From Phenylobacterium sp. SCN 70-31 (GTDB lineage Bacteria > Pseudomonadota > Alphaproteobacteria > Caulobacterales > Caulobacteraceae), in contig NZ_MEEX01000016.1 of assembly GCF_001724605.1 (NCBI RefSeq), positions 24,953-88,952 of the forward strand: a DNA stretch of 64,000 nucleotides, read 5' to 3'. How positions within the stretch are numbered: position 1 is the first letter of the stretch; each line of letters starts with the position of its first letter. Of this stretch, positions 41,556-50,834 are shown piece by piece. Made by a program: the position numbers and the translations under genes. The notes under the pieces are model-generated. The model worked only from the letters and a program-made list of their open reading frames with translations, searched no databases and was not told the origin of the DNA.

Positions 41556-42778
41556 GCTTTCTCGAACTGATCCGCTTCGCCCTGGGCGCGATCGTCGCCC
41601 ATCCCATGCGCAGCGTGCTGACCTCGCTGGGCGTGGTGATCGGCGTCGCCGCTGTGGTGATGATGACCTCGATCGGCCTGGGCGCCCAGCAGCGCGTGAC
41701 CGAGGCGATCTCGGGCCTGGGCTCGAACCTCATCATCGTCACGCCCAACTTCCAGCGGGGACCGGTCAGCCAGGGCGCGGGCGGTGGGTTCTCGCTCCGC
41801 GACAGCGACGCCGAGGCCATCGCACGTCAGGTCGAAAACGTGACCGCCGTCGCGCCGCTGGTGCGCGGACAGGCTCAGCTGGCCTCGGACGGCGCCAACT
41901 GGAACACCCAGATCCAGGGTGTGACGCCCGACTACCTGCTCGCCCGCGACCTCCGGGTCGCGTCCGGGCGTATGTTCGACGAGCGCGAAGGCCGACAGGG
42001 CCGCAAGGTGCTGGTGGTGGGGCCGACCGTCGCCCGCGAACTCTGGGGCGACGCCGATCCGGTAGGTCGACGGGTCCGCGTACGCAGCGTGCCCTTCGAG
42101 GTGATCGGGGTGCTGGAATCCAAGGGCCAGGCGGGCTTCGGCCAGGATCAGGACGACGTCGTTCTGGCGCCGCTGAGCGCCGTGCGATCACGCATTACCG
42201 GACGGCGTTTCCGGGGCGATGCGGTCCAGACGATCTATGTGAAGGCGGCCGACGAACAGAGCCTCAATCAGGTGCAGGACGACGTCACCAACCTGCTGCG
42301 CGAGCAGCACAAGATCCGGCCCGGCGACGATGACGATTTCCAGACCCAGAATATGGCGTCCATCCTGGAGGCGAGCCAGGCCGCTGTCGGCGCCTTCACG
42401 GTCCTGCTGGCGGCGGTGGCGGGCGTTTCGCTGGTCGTCGGCGGCGTGGGGATCATGAACATCATGCTGGTGGCGGTGACCGAACGGACCCGCGAGATCG
42501 GCCTGCGCATGGCGGTCGGCGCGAAGCGGAGCCATATCCTGATCCAGTTCGCCCTGGAGTCGGTGTCCCTGTCGCTCGTCGGCGGGCTGATCGGCCTTTC
42601 CCTGGGCGTCCTGGGCGCGTTCGCCATCGCCCGGCTGGGCGATTGGCCGGCCGCCGTTCCGCCCTGGGCCGGCCCCCTGGCCCTGGGCTTCTCGATGGTC
42701 GTCGGCCTGGTGTTCGGCGCCTATCCGTCGTGGCGGGCGGCGCGGCTGGATCCCATCGAGGCGCTGCGCCGCGAATAA
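41552..42778 (+). CDS. MacB-type ABC transporter permease
   Basis: FtsX/MacB_PCD: RSVLTSLGVVIGVAAVVMMTSIGLGAQQRVTE, GGVGIMNIMLVAVTERTREIGLRMAVGA. Confidence 0.95.
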   Translation: MSFLELIRFALGAIVAHPMRSVLTSLGVVIGVAAVVMMTSIGLGAQQRVTEAISGLGSNLIIVTPNFQRGPVSQGAGGGFSLRDSDAEAIARQVENVTAVAPLVRGQAQLASDGANWNTQIQGVTPDYLLARDLRVASGRMFDEREGRQGRKVLVVGPTVARELWGDADPVGRRVRVRSVPFEVIGVLESKGQAGFGQDQDDVVLAPLSAVRSRITGRRFRGDAVQTIYVKAADEQSLNQVQDDVTNLLREQHKIRPGDDDDFQTQNMASILEASQAAVGAFTVLLAAVAGVSLVVGGVGIMNIMLVAVTERTREIGLRMAVGAKRSHILIQFALESVSLSLVGGLIGLSLGVLGAFAIARLGDWPAAVPPWAGPLALGFSMVVGLVFGAYPSWRAARLDPIEALRRE

Positions 42779-42853
42779 GTCTCACGTCGGGACGCAACCT
42801 TGACCGCGCCTCGGGGGTTCTCAAACGGCAAGCCCCCAGAGGAGACCCCCTCG

Positions 42854-43066
42854 ATGCCTACCCTCGACCCCGGCAAGCCCCGCGCCCGGCGCGGCTTCGC
42901 CGCCATGAACCCGGAACGCCGCCGTGAGATCGCCCGCAAGGGCGGCGCGAGCGTACCCGGCGAGAAGCGCAGTTTCGCCAAGGACCGCGACCTCGCCGCA
43001 GCCGCCGGCCGCAAGGGCGGCGAGGCCTCGCGTGGCGGCGGACGCAGCCGCAACCGCGAGAGCTGA
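42854..43066 (+). CDS. KGG-repeat (con-10-like stress) small protein
   Basis: RGFAAMNPERRREIARKGGASVPGEKRSFAKDRDLAAAAGRKGGEASRGG. Confidence 0.8.
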   Translation: MPTLDPGKPRARRGFAAMNPERRREIARKGGASVPGEKRSFAKDRDLAAAAGRKGGEASRGGGRSRNRES

Positions 43067-43099
43067 ACCGCAGGCCAGGCTGAGCCTGTCCGGAAACTG

Positions 43100-43131
43100 A
43101 GCGCGGACGCCCTCCCCCAGGCGTCCGCGCT
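43100..43131 (+). terminator. Intrinsic terminator after KGG gene
   Basis: Perfect 12-bp stem AGCGCGGACGCC-CTCCCCCA-GGCGTCCGCGCT followed by TGTATGT. Confidence 0.65.
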
Positions 43132-43225
43132 TGTATGTCCGCGGATGTGTATCCCGGAGCTGCGGCCGCAGCCCGGCCGTGCAGCCGAAACGGCGGATGA
43201 TTGAACTCCGCAGTCAGTCGCCCAG

Positions 43226-45430
43226 TCAGCCGCTGAGGCGCACCAGGGCGAAGGCGGGCTCGGCGCTGATCCACTGCGCGTCGACTCGCCAACCGGCGCC
43301 CGCAGCCAGCGCAGCGAACCCCTCCATCGTGAACTTGTGCGAGTTCTCGGTATGGAGGGTCTCTCCGGCGGCGAAGTGGAACGCCCGGCCGCGGACGACG
43401 ACCGTCTGCTCGCGCAGGCTCACCAGGTGCATCTCGATCCGGCTGCGCGCCGCGTTCCACAGGGCGCGGTGCGCGAAGGCGTCCAGGTCGAAACGCCCGT
43501 CCAGCTCGCGGTTGATGCGGACCAGAAGGTTGCGGTTGAACGCCGCCGTCACACCCTGGGCGTCGTCGTACGCCGCCACCAGCACATCTGGGTCCTTCGC
43601 GAGGTCGATCCCCACCAGGAACGTCGCTCCGGCCCCCAGGAGGCGTCGCGCGCCCACCAGGAAGGCCTGCGCCTCGTCCGTCGTGAAATTGCCGAGGGTG
43701 GAGCCCGGGAAAAACCCCACGACCGGACGATCTTCCACCTCGGCCGGCAACCGGAGCGCGTCGGTGAAGTCGTCGCGAAGGGGCGCGACGACGAGCCCCG
43801 GATAGTCGGCCCGGATGGCGGCCGCCGCCGCGTCCAGCGCCGAGGCGCTGATGTCGATGGGGGCGTACACCGCCACCTGAGGCGCCGCGTCCAGCAGGAT
43901 CCGCGTCTTTGTGCTGGCGCCCGAACCGAACTCGATCAGCGCGGCGCCCTCCGGAATGCCGGCGGCGATGTCGGCGGCGGAAGCCTCGAGCAGCGCCACT
44001 TCGGTGCGGGTGGGATAGTATTCCGGAAGCTCGGTGATCGCCTCGAACAGCGCGGAGCCGGCCGCATCGTAGAAGTGCTTCGGCGGGATCGACTTCGGCG
44101 TTCGGGACAGCCCGGCCAGAACATCGGCCTCGAAATCCGAAGGCGCGCGCCCCTCTCCCACGCCGTCCAGCGCCAGCCGCACGCCCGAGAACATCCAGCG
44201 CTGATGCGGATAGAAGAAGTTGCGGTAGGTCGACCGCACATGGCCTGGCGGCGTCACGCAGGCGCCGCCGCGCAGGACGAACTGACCCGACATGAACTTG
44301 CCGTTGTACTCGCCCACCGCCCCGGCGGCCGGGCGAAAGCCCGCATAGGGCAGGTAGGCGCTGCGGGTCCATTGCCAAAGCCGCCGATACATCTGCTGGA
44401 GGCCCGCCCCCGCCCGCGCCGGCGCGGGATCGAGCCAGAGGCCCTCGTCGACTTCGGGGGCTGCGCTCCGGACGGCGTGCTCCCACTCGGCCTCGGTGGG
44501 GAGGCGCGCGCCGGCCCAGGTCGCATAAGCGTCGGCCTCGTAGTAGCTGACGTGGCTGACCGGCCGGTCCGGGTCCAGCGGGCGCAGGCCGTGCAGACCC
44601 ATCACCCGCCACCGCCCGTTGTCGTCCGGGCGCCAGTAGGCCGGCGCCGCCCACCCCTCCTCGCGCACCCGCGCCCAGCCGTCCGAGAGCCACAGCTCAG
44701 GGCGCCGGTAGCCGCCATCGTCCATGAAGGCCAACCACTCGCCATTGGTCACCAGCCGTTCGGCCAGCCGGAACGGCTCCAGCCACACGCGGTGTCGCGG
44801 CCCTTCGTTGTCGAAGGCGAAGCCCGCTCCGTCATGCCCGATCTCGACGAGGCCGCCCGCGAAGTCGGCATAGGTCACCGGCGCGACGGGCGGCGTGATC
44901 GCCCCGCCCCGCGGAGGCGCATAGGCGGGCGCCAGCGGCGACTGGGCGAAAAGATGCAGGACATCCATCAGGATCAGTTCCTGATGCTGCTCCTCGTGGG
45001 CCAGGCCGAGATCGAGCAGGGCGGCGATCATCTCACCCTCGCCGGCGATCAGGCGCTCCATCCCCGCGTCGACATGGGTGCGATAGGCGAGGACGTCGGC
45101 CACGGTGGGCCGCGTGATCAGGCCGCGCGCCGGTCGCGGATGCCGCGGCCCCACCTGCTCGTAGTAGGAATTGAAGAGGTAGCCGAAGCGCGGGTCGAAC
45201 GGCCGGTAGCCCGGCAGCCGCGGTTCGAGCAGGAAGGTCTCGAAGAACCACGTCGTATGCGCCAGGTGCCACTTGGTGGGGCTGGCGTCAGGCATCGATT
45301 GCGCCGCCATGTCCTCGGGCGTCAGCGACCGGATCAGGGCCTCCGAACCACGACGCACAGCCCGATAGCGCGCAAGCGCCGACGGGGCCTCGACATCCCG
45401 ACCCGGGCGGGTCTCCTCGACGGCGCGCAT
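43226..45430 (-). CDS. EgtB-EgtD fusion: ergothioneine sulfoxide synthase-like (DinB/FGE) N-terminus plus L-histidine N-alpha-methyltransferase C-terminus
   Basis: EgtB: MPDASPTKWHLAHTTWFFETFLL, EEQHQELILMDVLH, FGE-like RNFFYPHQRWMFSGVRLA; EgtD: KSIPPKHFYDAAGSALFEAITELPEYYPTRTE, IEFGSGASTKTRILL, GFFPGSTLGNFT; one uninterrupted frame. Confidence 0.9.
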   Translation of the reverse strand: MRAVEETRPGRDVEAPSALARYRAVRRGSEALIRSLTPEDMAAQSMPDASPTKWHLAHTTWFFETFLLEPRLPGYRPFDPRFGYLFNSYYEQVGPRHPRPARGLITRPTVADVLAYRTHVDAGMERLIAGEGEMIAALLDLGLAHEEQHQELILMDVLHLFAQSPLAPAYAPPRGGAITPPVAPVTYADFAGGLVEIGHDGAGFAFDNEGPRHRVWLEPFRLAERLVTNGEWLAFMDDGGYRRPELWLSDGWARVREEGWAAPAYWRPDDNGRWRVMGLHGLRPLDPDRPVSHVSYYEADAYATWAGARLPTEAEWEHAVRSAAPEVDEGLWLDPAPARAGAGLQQMYRRLWQWTRSAYLPYAGFRPAAGAVGEYNGKFMSGQFVLRGGACVTPPGHVRSTYRNFFYPHQRWMFSGVRLALDGVGEGRAPSDFEADVLAGLSRTPKSIPPKHFYDAAGSALFEAITELPEYYPTRTEVALLEASAADIAAGIPEGAALIEFGSGASTKTRILLDAAPQVAVYAPIDISASALDAAAAAIRADYPGLVVAPLRDDFTDALRLPAEVEDRPVVGFFPGSTLGNFTTDEAQAFLVGARRLLGAGATFLVGIDLAKDPDVLVAAYDDAQGVTAAFNRNLLVRINRELDGRFDLDAFAHRALWNAARSRIEMHLVSLREQTVVVRGRAFHFAAGETLHTENSHKFTMEGFAALAAGAGWRVDAQWISAEPAFALVRLSG

Positions 45431-45576
45431 GGGTCCGACTCCTCCAGGCCGCCATCGGCGACGACGGCGCGCATCATGGATACAAAACAAGAACGCGACA
45501 ATGGGCCTGCGCGGCGCCCAGAACCATGCCGCCTCACTCGGACAGGACCGCATCGGCGATCCCGTGGCCCCGCGAC

Positions 45577-45602
45577 AACGTCATCCCTAGGAACGCGGTT
45601 CC
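45577..45602 (-). promoter_or_regulatory. EcfG-type promoter (GGAAC-N17-CGTT) directed to the egtB-egtD fusion
   Basis: Plus-strand AACG(45577-45580)-N17-GTTCC(45598-45602). Confidence 0.6.
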
Positions 45603-45606
45603 GGCT

Positions 45607-45631
45607 GGAACGCCCGGCGCTCCGCCGCGTT
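45607..45631 (+). promoter_or_regulatory. EcfG-type promoter (GGAAC-N16-CGTT) upstream of ECF sigma gene
   Basis: GGAAC(45607-45611)-N16-CGTT(45628-45631), 58 nt before the ATG. Confidence 0.65.
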
Positions 45632-45689
45632 CAACCTTTGCTAGTGTATGCTTAACCCCTGGTCGTAGAACCGGGTCGCGAGGGCGTGG

Positions 45690-46214
45690 ATGGAATGGCG
45701 TGACGAGGTCGTGGCCCTCATACCAGCGTTGCGGGCGTTCGCGTGGTCGCTGAGCCGCAATGGCTCGGACGCCGACGACCTGGTTCAGGACACGCTCATC
45801 AAGGCCTGGTCCAATCGCGAGAAATTCCAACCGGGCACGAACCTGCGGGCCTGGCTCTTCACCATCCTTCGAAACACCTACTACACGACCGTGACGCGCC
45901 GCCGTCGCGAGGTGAGCGACGAGAACGGAGAATACGCCGAGACCCTGACGGCGCCGCCGAGCCAGGATTGGAGCATCACCCTCCGTTCGCTCCAGGCCGC
46001 GCTTCAGCAGTTGCCGGACGAGCATCGCGAGGCTCTCATCCTGGTCGGCGCGGCCGGCCTGTCCTACGAGGAGGCGGCCGAAATCTGCGGCTGCGCCCTG
46101 GGCACCATCAAGAGCCGGGTGAACCGCGCCCGCGCCCGCCTGCTGCGGATCATGGACGCCGACGATCCGGCCGAGGTCCTGATGGTGGAGACCCGCACCG
46201 CGGCCAGCGCCTGA
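45690..46214 (+). CDS. ECF RNA polymerase sigma factor
   Basis: Region 2 DADDLVQDTLIKAWSNREKFQPGTNLRAWLFTILRN; region 4 LPDEHREALILVGAAGLSYEEAAEICGCALGTIKSRVNRARARL. Confidence 0.94.
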   Translation: MEWRDEVVALIPALRAFAWSLSRNGSDADDLVQDTLIKAWSNREKFQPGTNLRAWLFTILRNTYYTTVTRRRREVSDENGEYAETLTAPPSQDWSITLRSLQAALQQLPDEHREALILVGAAGLSYEEAAEICGCALGTIKSRVNRARARLLRIMDADDPAEVLMVETRTAASA

Positions 46215-46355
46215 CGGGTCCGATCCCCCGGTCCCGCCCCAACGGCCGCACCTTCGCGACGATGACCCTACGTGGGGTTTGGCCGGACGCCCGGCATCGG
46301 CTAGCTATCGCCGGAACGACGGGCGAAACGCCCGCTGGGAGCGAAACGGCGCCGC

Positions 46356-47915
46356 ATGCAAGACGATCCTATCAAGACCCTGATCGACATCGCCACGGTC
46401 CACGGCCGCGAGCGCGGCGACCGCGTGGCCGTGCATTTCGAAGGCCGAGACCTGACCTACGCCGAACTGGACCGGAGATCCGACCAGGCGGCGGGCCTCT
46501 TGCAACAGGCGGGCGTCAAGCCCGGCGACCGCGTGGCGTGGCTGGGGCGACCGTCCGAGGCCTGGTACGAAATCTTCTTCGGCGTGGCCAAGGCCAGGGC
46601 CTGTTTCGCCCCCATCAACTCGCGCCTGGCCGTGCCCGAGGTCGCGTTCATCCTGAAGGATTCCGGAGCGGACGTCTTCTTCGTCACGCCCGAGTTCTTC
46701 GACTTCGCCGGCGAGGTTCTGGCGGGGATGGACCGCTCGATCCGCACGATCGCCGTGGGCGGCGAGCATCCCGTCTTCGGCTCGTATCATGCCCTGCGCG
46801 ATGCGGCCCCGGCGCCCCGGATCGAACCCCCGCAGCCCGAGGACGACGTGCTGCAGCTCTACACCTCGGGCACCACCGGCCTGCCCAAGGGCGTGCGCCT
46901 GACCAACGCCAACTATTCGGCGTTCCTGGCGCTTCGTCATCTGGTCGACGGCTTCAGCTACGAGGCGGACGACACCGTTCTCATCCTCATGCCGATGTTC
47001 CACGTCGCGGGCACCAACATCAGCTTCTCGGGCCTGGCGGCCGGCGGCCGGCTGGTGCTCCAGGCCGACTTCGTCCCGCCCGCGGTCCTCAAGGCCTTCG
47101 GCGAGGAAAAGGTGGCGCACGTCTTCCTGGCCCCGGTGATGATCAACGCCCTGCTCCAGACTCCGGGGGTCGACCAGGTCGACTATTCCAGCCTGAAGAC
47201 GGTGTCCTATGGCGCCTCCCCGATCTCGGAAGCGGTGCTGGCCAAGGCGACCCAGACCTTCGGCTGCGGCTTCATCCAGTTCTACGGAATGACCGAGACC
47301 ACGGGCGCCGGCACCACGCTCGCGCCCGCCGACCATCGTGGCCAGCTCCTGCGCTCGTGCGGGCGGCCGTGGGCGACTTTGGAGACCCGCATCGCCAGCG
47401 AGGACGGCGAAACGCTGGGGCCCGGCGAAATCGGCGAGATCGAAATCCGCGGCCCCATCGTCATGGCAGGCTACTGGAACCGCGACCAGGCCACGGCCGA
47501 GACGATCCGGCCCGACGGCTGGCTGCGCACCGGCGACGCCGGCTACATGGACGAGGAAGGCTTCTTTTTCGTCCACGACCGGGTCAAGGACATGATCGTG
47601 TCGGGGGGCGAGAACGTCTATCCGGCCGAGGTGGAGAACGCGATCCTGGGCTGTCCCGGCGTCGCCGACGCCGCGGTCATCGGGGTGCCCGACGAGAAGT
47701 GGGGCGAAGCGGTGAAGGCCATCGTCGTGCGAGCGCCGGGAACCGACCCCTCGGCCGCCGATATCATCGCGTGGGCGCGCGGACGCATCGCCGCCTACAA
47801 GGCGCCCAAGACCGTGGAGTTCATCGACGCCCTGCCGCGCAATCCGTCCGGCAAGGTGCTGCGCCGCGAGCTGCGCAAGCCCTACTGGGAGGGCCTGGGC
47901 CGCAACGTCGGCTAA
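46356..47915 (+). CDS. Acyl-CoA synthetase (AMP-forming)
   Basis: LYTSGTTGLPKGVRLTN, GMTETTGAG, GWLRTGDAGYMDEEGFFFVHDRVKDMIVSGGENVYPAEVE. Confidence 0.93.
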   Translation: MQDDPIKTLIDIATVHGRERGDRVAVHFEGRDLTYAELDRRSDQAAGLLQQAGVKPGDRVAWLGRPSEAWYEIFFGVAKARACFAPINSRLAVPEVAFILKDSGADVFFVTPEFFDFAGEVLAGMDRSIRTIAVGGEHPVFGSYHALRDAAPAPRIEPPQPEDDVLQLYTSGTTGLPKGVRLTNANYSAFLALRHLVDGFSYEADDTVLILMPMFHVAGTNISFSGLAAGGRLVLQADFVPPAVLKAFGEEKVAHVFLAPVMINALLQTPGVDQVDYSSLKTVSYGASPISEAVLAKATQTFGCGFIQFYGMTETTGAGTTLAPADHRGQLLRSCGRPWATLETRIASEDGETLGPGEIGEIEIRGPIVMAGYWNRDQATAETIRPDGWLRTGDAGYMDEEGFFFVHDRVKDMIVSGGENVYPAEVENAILGCPGVADAAVIGVPDEKWGEAVKAIVVRAPGTDPSAADIIAWARGRIAAYKAPKTVEFIDALPRNPSGKVLRRELRKPYWEGLGRNVG

Positions 47916-49339
47916 GGGCCTGCGGCCACGTCCGGGCTCCGGTCGAGCGGCTCGGGACGCGGACGTGGCGAGAGCTTGAGACGGAGCAGGCTCACCCCGG
48001 CGGCCGCGAGGGCGAGCCCGGCGGCCAGGGCGAGGATCGTCGTCGTCGCCGCCGTGCCGGCCAGATGGAAGAAGGCGGCCGTGGTGACGGCCCCCGCCGT
48101 CTGGCCCAGCAACCGCGCCGTCGCCAGCGCGCCGCCCGCCGCGCCGCTGCGGTGCAGCGGGGCCGAGGTGACCATCGCGCGGTTGTTGGGCGCCTGGAAG
48201 AAGCCGAAACCCAGGCCGCAGAGCGCCATGCGCCAGACGATGTCGAGATCGGCGGCGCCGGGCTTCACCAGGGACAAGGCGGCAAGTCCGGCGGCGAACA
48301 CGCCGAGCCCGACGCCGCCCAGCATCCCCGCGCGATGACGATCGGCCAGCCGCCCCGCCAGCGGTGCGGCGACCCCCACGGCCAGCGGCCAGGCCGTCAT
48401 CAGCAGCCCCGTCTCCACGGCGCTGCGACCCAGCACGGTCTGGAAATAGAAAGGCAGGCTGACGAAGGCCATCATCTGGGCCGTGAACGAGACGATCGAG
48501 GTGGCGATCGAGAGGCCGAAGATCGGAATCCGCATCAGGTCGAACGGCACGAGCGGCGCATCGCGCGACAGCTCCCGTCGGACCAGGAGCACCGCCGCTA
48601 CGGCGCCGACCGCCAGCTTCCACAGCCCTGACGCCAGGCCTTCGCGCGCCAGACTCTCGGCCCCCAGGATCAGGAAGCCGAACGCGAGGGCGTTGAGCAG
48701 CGCCGACACCCCGTCGAAGGGGCGCGACGACCCCACCGTTCGCGGCAACGCCCGCACGCCCAGGACGATGGCCAGCAGGCCGATCGGGACGTTGACGGCG
48801 AAGAGCCAGGGCCAGGACGCGTGCGCCAGGATGCCCGCGGCCACCGTCGGCCCCGTCGCCGCCGCCATCGAGATCACCAGGGCGTTCAGCCCGATGCCGC
48901 GGCCGAGAAGCCGCTTGGGATAGGTGAACCGGACGAGCGCGGCGTTGATGCTCATGATCGCGCCCGCGCCCAGCCCCTGGAAGACGCGCGCCGTGGTGAG
49001 TTGCGGCAGGGTGTCGGCCAGGGCGCAGCCCAGGGACCCCAGGGTGAACACCATCAGGCCGGCGATGTAGACCCGCCGATATCCCAGCCGGTCGCCCAGG
49101 GCCGCCAACGGCAGCAGCGTGACGGTGATCGCGAGCTGATAGGCGTTGACCACCCAGATGGACGACGCCGCGCTGGCGCCGAGGTCGGCGGCGATGGTGG
49201 GCAGGGCGACATTGGCGATCGCCCCGTCCAGAACCGACATGGCCATGGCCAGCCAGATGGCCGCGACCGACCAGTAGCGCTGCGGGACCGGCAACCCGTC
49301 CTGCGCCGGGACCGGTGACCGGGCGTCGGTGTCGGCCAC
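47912..49339 (-). CDS. DHA2-type MFS multidrug transporter
   Basis: AMSVLDGAIANVALPTIAADLG, VNAYQLAITVTLLPLAALGDRLGYRRVY; GTG start candidate at 49339. Confidence 0.9.
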   Translation of the reverse strand: MADTDARSPVPAQDGLPVPQRYWSVAAIWLAMAMSVLDGAIANVALPTIAADLGASAASSIWVVNAYQLAITVTLLPLAALGDRLGYRRVYIAGLMVFTLGSLGCALADTLPQLTTARVFQGLGAGAIMSINAALVRFTYPKRLLGRGIGLNALVISMAAATGPTVAAGILAHASWPWLFAVNVPIGLLAIVLGVRALPRTVGSSRPFDGVSALLNALAFGFLILGAESLAREGLASGLWKLAVGAVAAVLLVRRELSRDAPLVPFDLMRIPIFGLSIATSIVSFTAQMMAFVSLPFYFQTVLGRSAVETGLLMTAWPLAVGVAAPLAGRLADRHRAGMLGGVGLGVFAAGLAALSLVKPGAADLDIVWRMALCGLGFGFFQAPNNRAMVTSAPLHRSGAAGGALATARLLGQTAGAVTTAAFFHLAGTAATTTILALAAGLALAAAGVSLLRLKLSPRPRPEPLDRSPDVAAGP

Positions 49340-49380
49340 CGGGGTTTGGGAGCCCGAGCCCTCCTGGCGGCCGGAACGGC

Positions 49381-49995
49381 TCACGCGCTGGCGGCGGCGC
49401 TGGGACGGGCCTTCACGCGGGCGAACCAGTCGCTCACCTTGGCGTATCCGGCGTCCAGCGGCTGCCCGACCGCCGCGCCGAAGTCGAGGAAACTGAACAG
49501 CAGGATGTCGGCGAGTGTGAACCGCCCGCCCGCGATCCACGGTCCCTGGAAACCTTCCTCGAGCCAGGCGAGGCCGTCCTGCGCGACCGCTTTCAGGCCC
49601 GGAGCCGCCTCGGGCAGACACCGCATGCGGCTCTCGAACATGGGCAGGCCTTCGGCGAACCGGAAGCCGTTCGCCATCGGCTCACAGATCTTCAGGTCGA
49701 CGCGGCGCGTCCACATGCGGGTGACGGCCCGTTCCTCGGCCGTGGTCCCGATCAGGGGCGGGTTCGGCGTCACCTCCTCCAGGTATTCGCAGATGGCGGT
49801 GATCTCGGCGAGATGCGCGCCGCTCTCCAGCTCCAGCGCCGGGGTCTGGCCCGCCGGGTTGACCGCCAGATAGGCCGCCTGACGGTTCTCGCCGGCGCGC
49901 AGGTCCACCTCGACGCGCTCGACGTCGATCCCCTTCTCGGCCAGGAACATCTTCACGACCCGCGGATTGGGGCCGATGGAGGTGTAGAGCTTCAC
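49381..49995 (-). CDS. Glutathione S-transferase family protein
   Basis: VKLYTSIGPNPRVVKMFLAEKGIDVERVEVDLRAGENRQAAYLAVNPAGQTPALEL...AGGRFTLADILLFSFLDF; GTG start candidate. Confidence 0.9.
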   Translation of the reverse strand: MKLYTSIGPNPRVVKMFLAEKGIDVERVEVDLRAGENRQAAYLAVNPAGQTPALELESGAHLAEITAICEYLEEVTPNPPLIGTTAEERAVTRMWTRRVDLKICEPMANGFRFAEGLPMFESRMRCLPEAAPGLKAVAQDGLAWLEEGFQGPWIAGGRFTLADILLFSFLDFGAAVGQPLDAGYAKVSDWFARVKARPSAAASA

Positions 49996-50152
49996 GTCGA
50001 ATTCCCTTCCCCGTTCTCGATCTTCGCGTGCCGGCTTAGCACGCCGGCTTCGTGGCGGGGTAGAATCACGGGCCTCGATATCGTATACCGACGTTATATC
50101 AGAGCACAGCTTCCGCCCCGATCCGACGGGCCCGGACGAGAGCCTGGACGAC

Positions 50153-50323
50153 ATGCTCTCGCGCCTGAAAGCGCAGCTTTCGCGGCCCAGGGCGCGCCCC
50201 AACCGCTACCCTCCGCCGGACGCCGGCCACTTCGCCATCAGCCGCCGGCCCCAGGGCGGTTCAGGCGGCGCCGAGGCGCCGATCCCGGTCGACCGCCCCC
50301 TGCCCGACGGCCACACCACCTAG
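50153..50323 (+). CDS. Hypothetical small protein (56 aa)
   Basis: Short ORF MLSRLKAQLSRPRARPNRYPPPDAGHFAISRRPQGGSGGAEAPIPVDRPLPDGHTT between divergent/convergent genes; not in the supplied track. Confidence 0.3.
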   Translation: MLSRLKAQLSRPRARPNRYPPPDAGHFAISRRPQGGSGGAEAPIPVDRPLPDGHTT

Positions 50324-50811
50324 CGGTTCACCAGCGACTCCATCGTGAAATGGGCGGCCAGCACGCAGGTCGCCCGGCCCTCCGCCGTGGAAACCGTCGC
50401 GGGCTGGCCAGGTCCGGGCAGGAAGAACCATTCGCCCCGGACCGTCTTCACGCGCAGGGCGTTGGGACTGGTGAACTGGCAGACGGGATAGGTTTCGGTT
50501 CCCCAGCCCGCGCCATATCGCAGGGAGTCGCACGACATGTGGCCGAACTGCCGGGCGAAGACGACATCGCCGTAGAACGTGGCCTTCGGCGCCTTCAGGC
50601 CCCGCGCCTCGAACTCCGCCCGGCTCAAGGCTTCGCAGGGCGGCCCCTCGATCGTGGCGCCCGCGGCGCGTGTCAGGGCCGCGTCGCGCTGGCGCAGATA
50701 GCCTCCGCCGAAGAGGAACGCCGACATGCCCAGGCCGGCGAGGAATCCCACCGCGACCAGGACATTCCGGCCGCGACGGCCTCGTGGTGCATGCGTGCGC
50801 ACATTCGCCAT
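50320..50811 (-). CDS. Hypothetical protein with N-terminal TM anchor and periplasmic domain
   Basis: NVLVAVGFLAGLGMSAFLFGGGYL TM segment; SD GGGGAGG 8 nt before ATG. Confidence 0.7.
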   Translation of the reverse strand: MANVRTHAPRGRRGRNVLVAVGFLAGLGMSAFLFGGGYLRQRDAALTRAAGATIEGPPCEALSRAEFEARGLKAPKATFYGDVVFARQFGHMSCDSLRYGAGWGTETYPVCQFTSPNALRVKTVRGEWFFLPGPGQPATVSTAEGRATCVLAAHFTMESLVNR

Positions 50812-50834
50812 CTGTCGATCCTCCCCATCGACAG

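Noticed and set aside
42779-42853. EcfG-type promoter expected upstream of the KGG stress-type gene
   Set aside because: Looked for GGAAC-N16/17-CGTT; only GGGAC without a correctly spaced CGTT is present
45743-48631. 962-aa plus-strand ORF and the 772-aa minus-strand ORF 46305-48623
   Set aside because: Frame-shifted shadows of the ECF sigma, acyl-CoA synthetase and MFS genes in high-GC DNA; Arg/Gly/Pro-rich with no family motifs
50077-50100. GATATCGTATACCGACGTTATATC operator-like dyad between GST and the small ORF
   Set aside because: Only the outer 5-bp arms pair; the interior is mismatched, so support for a specific operator is weak
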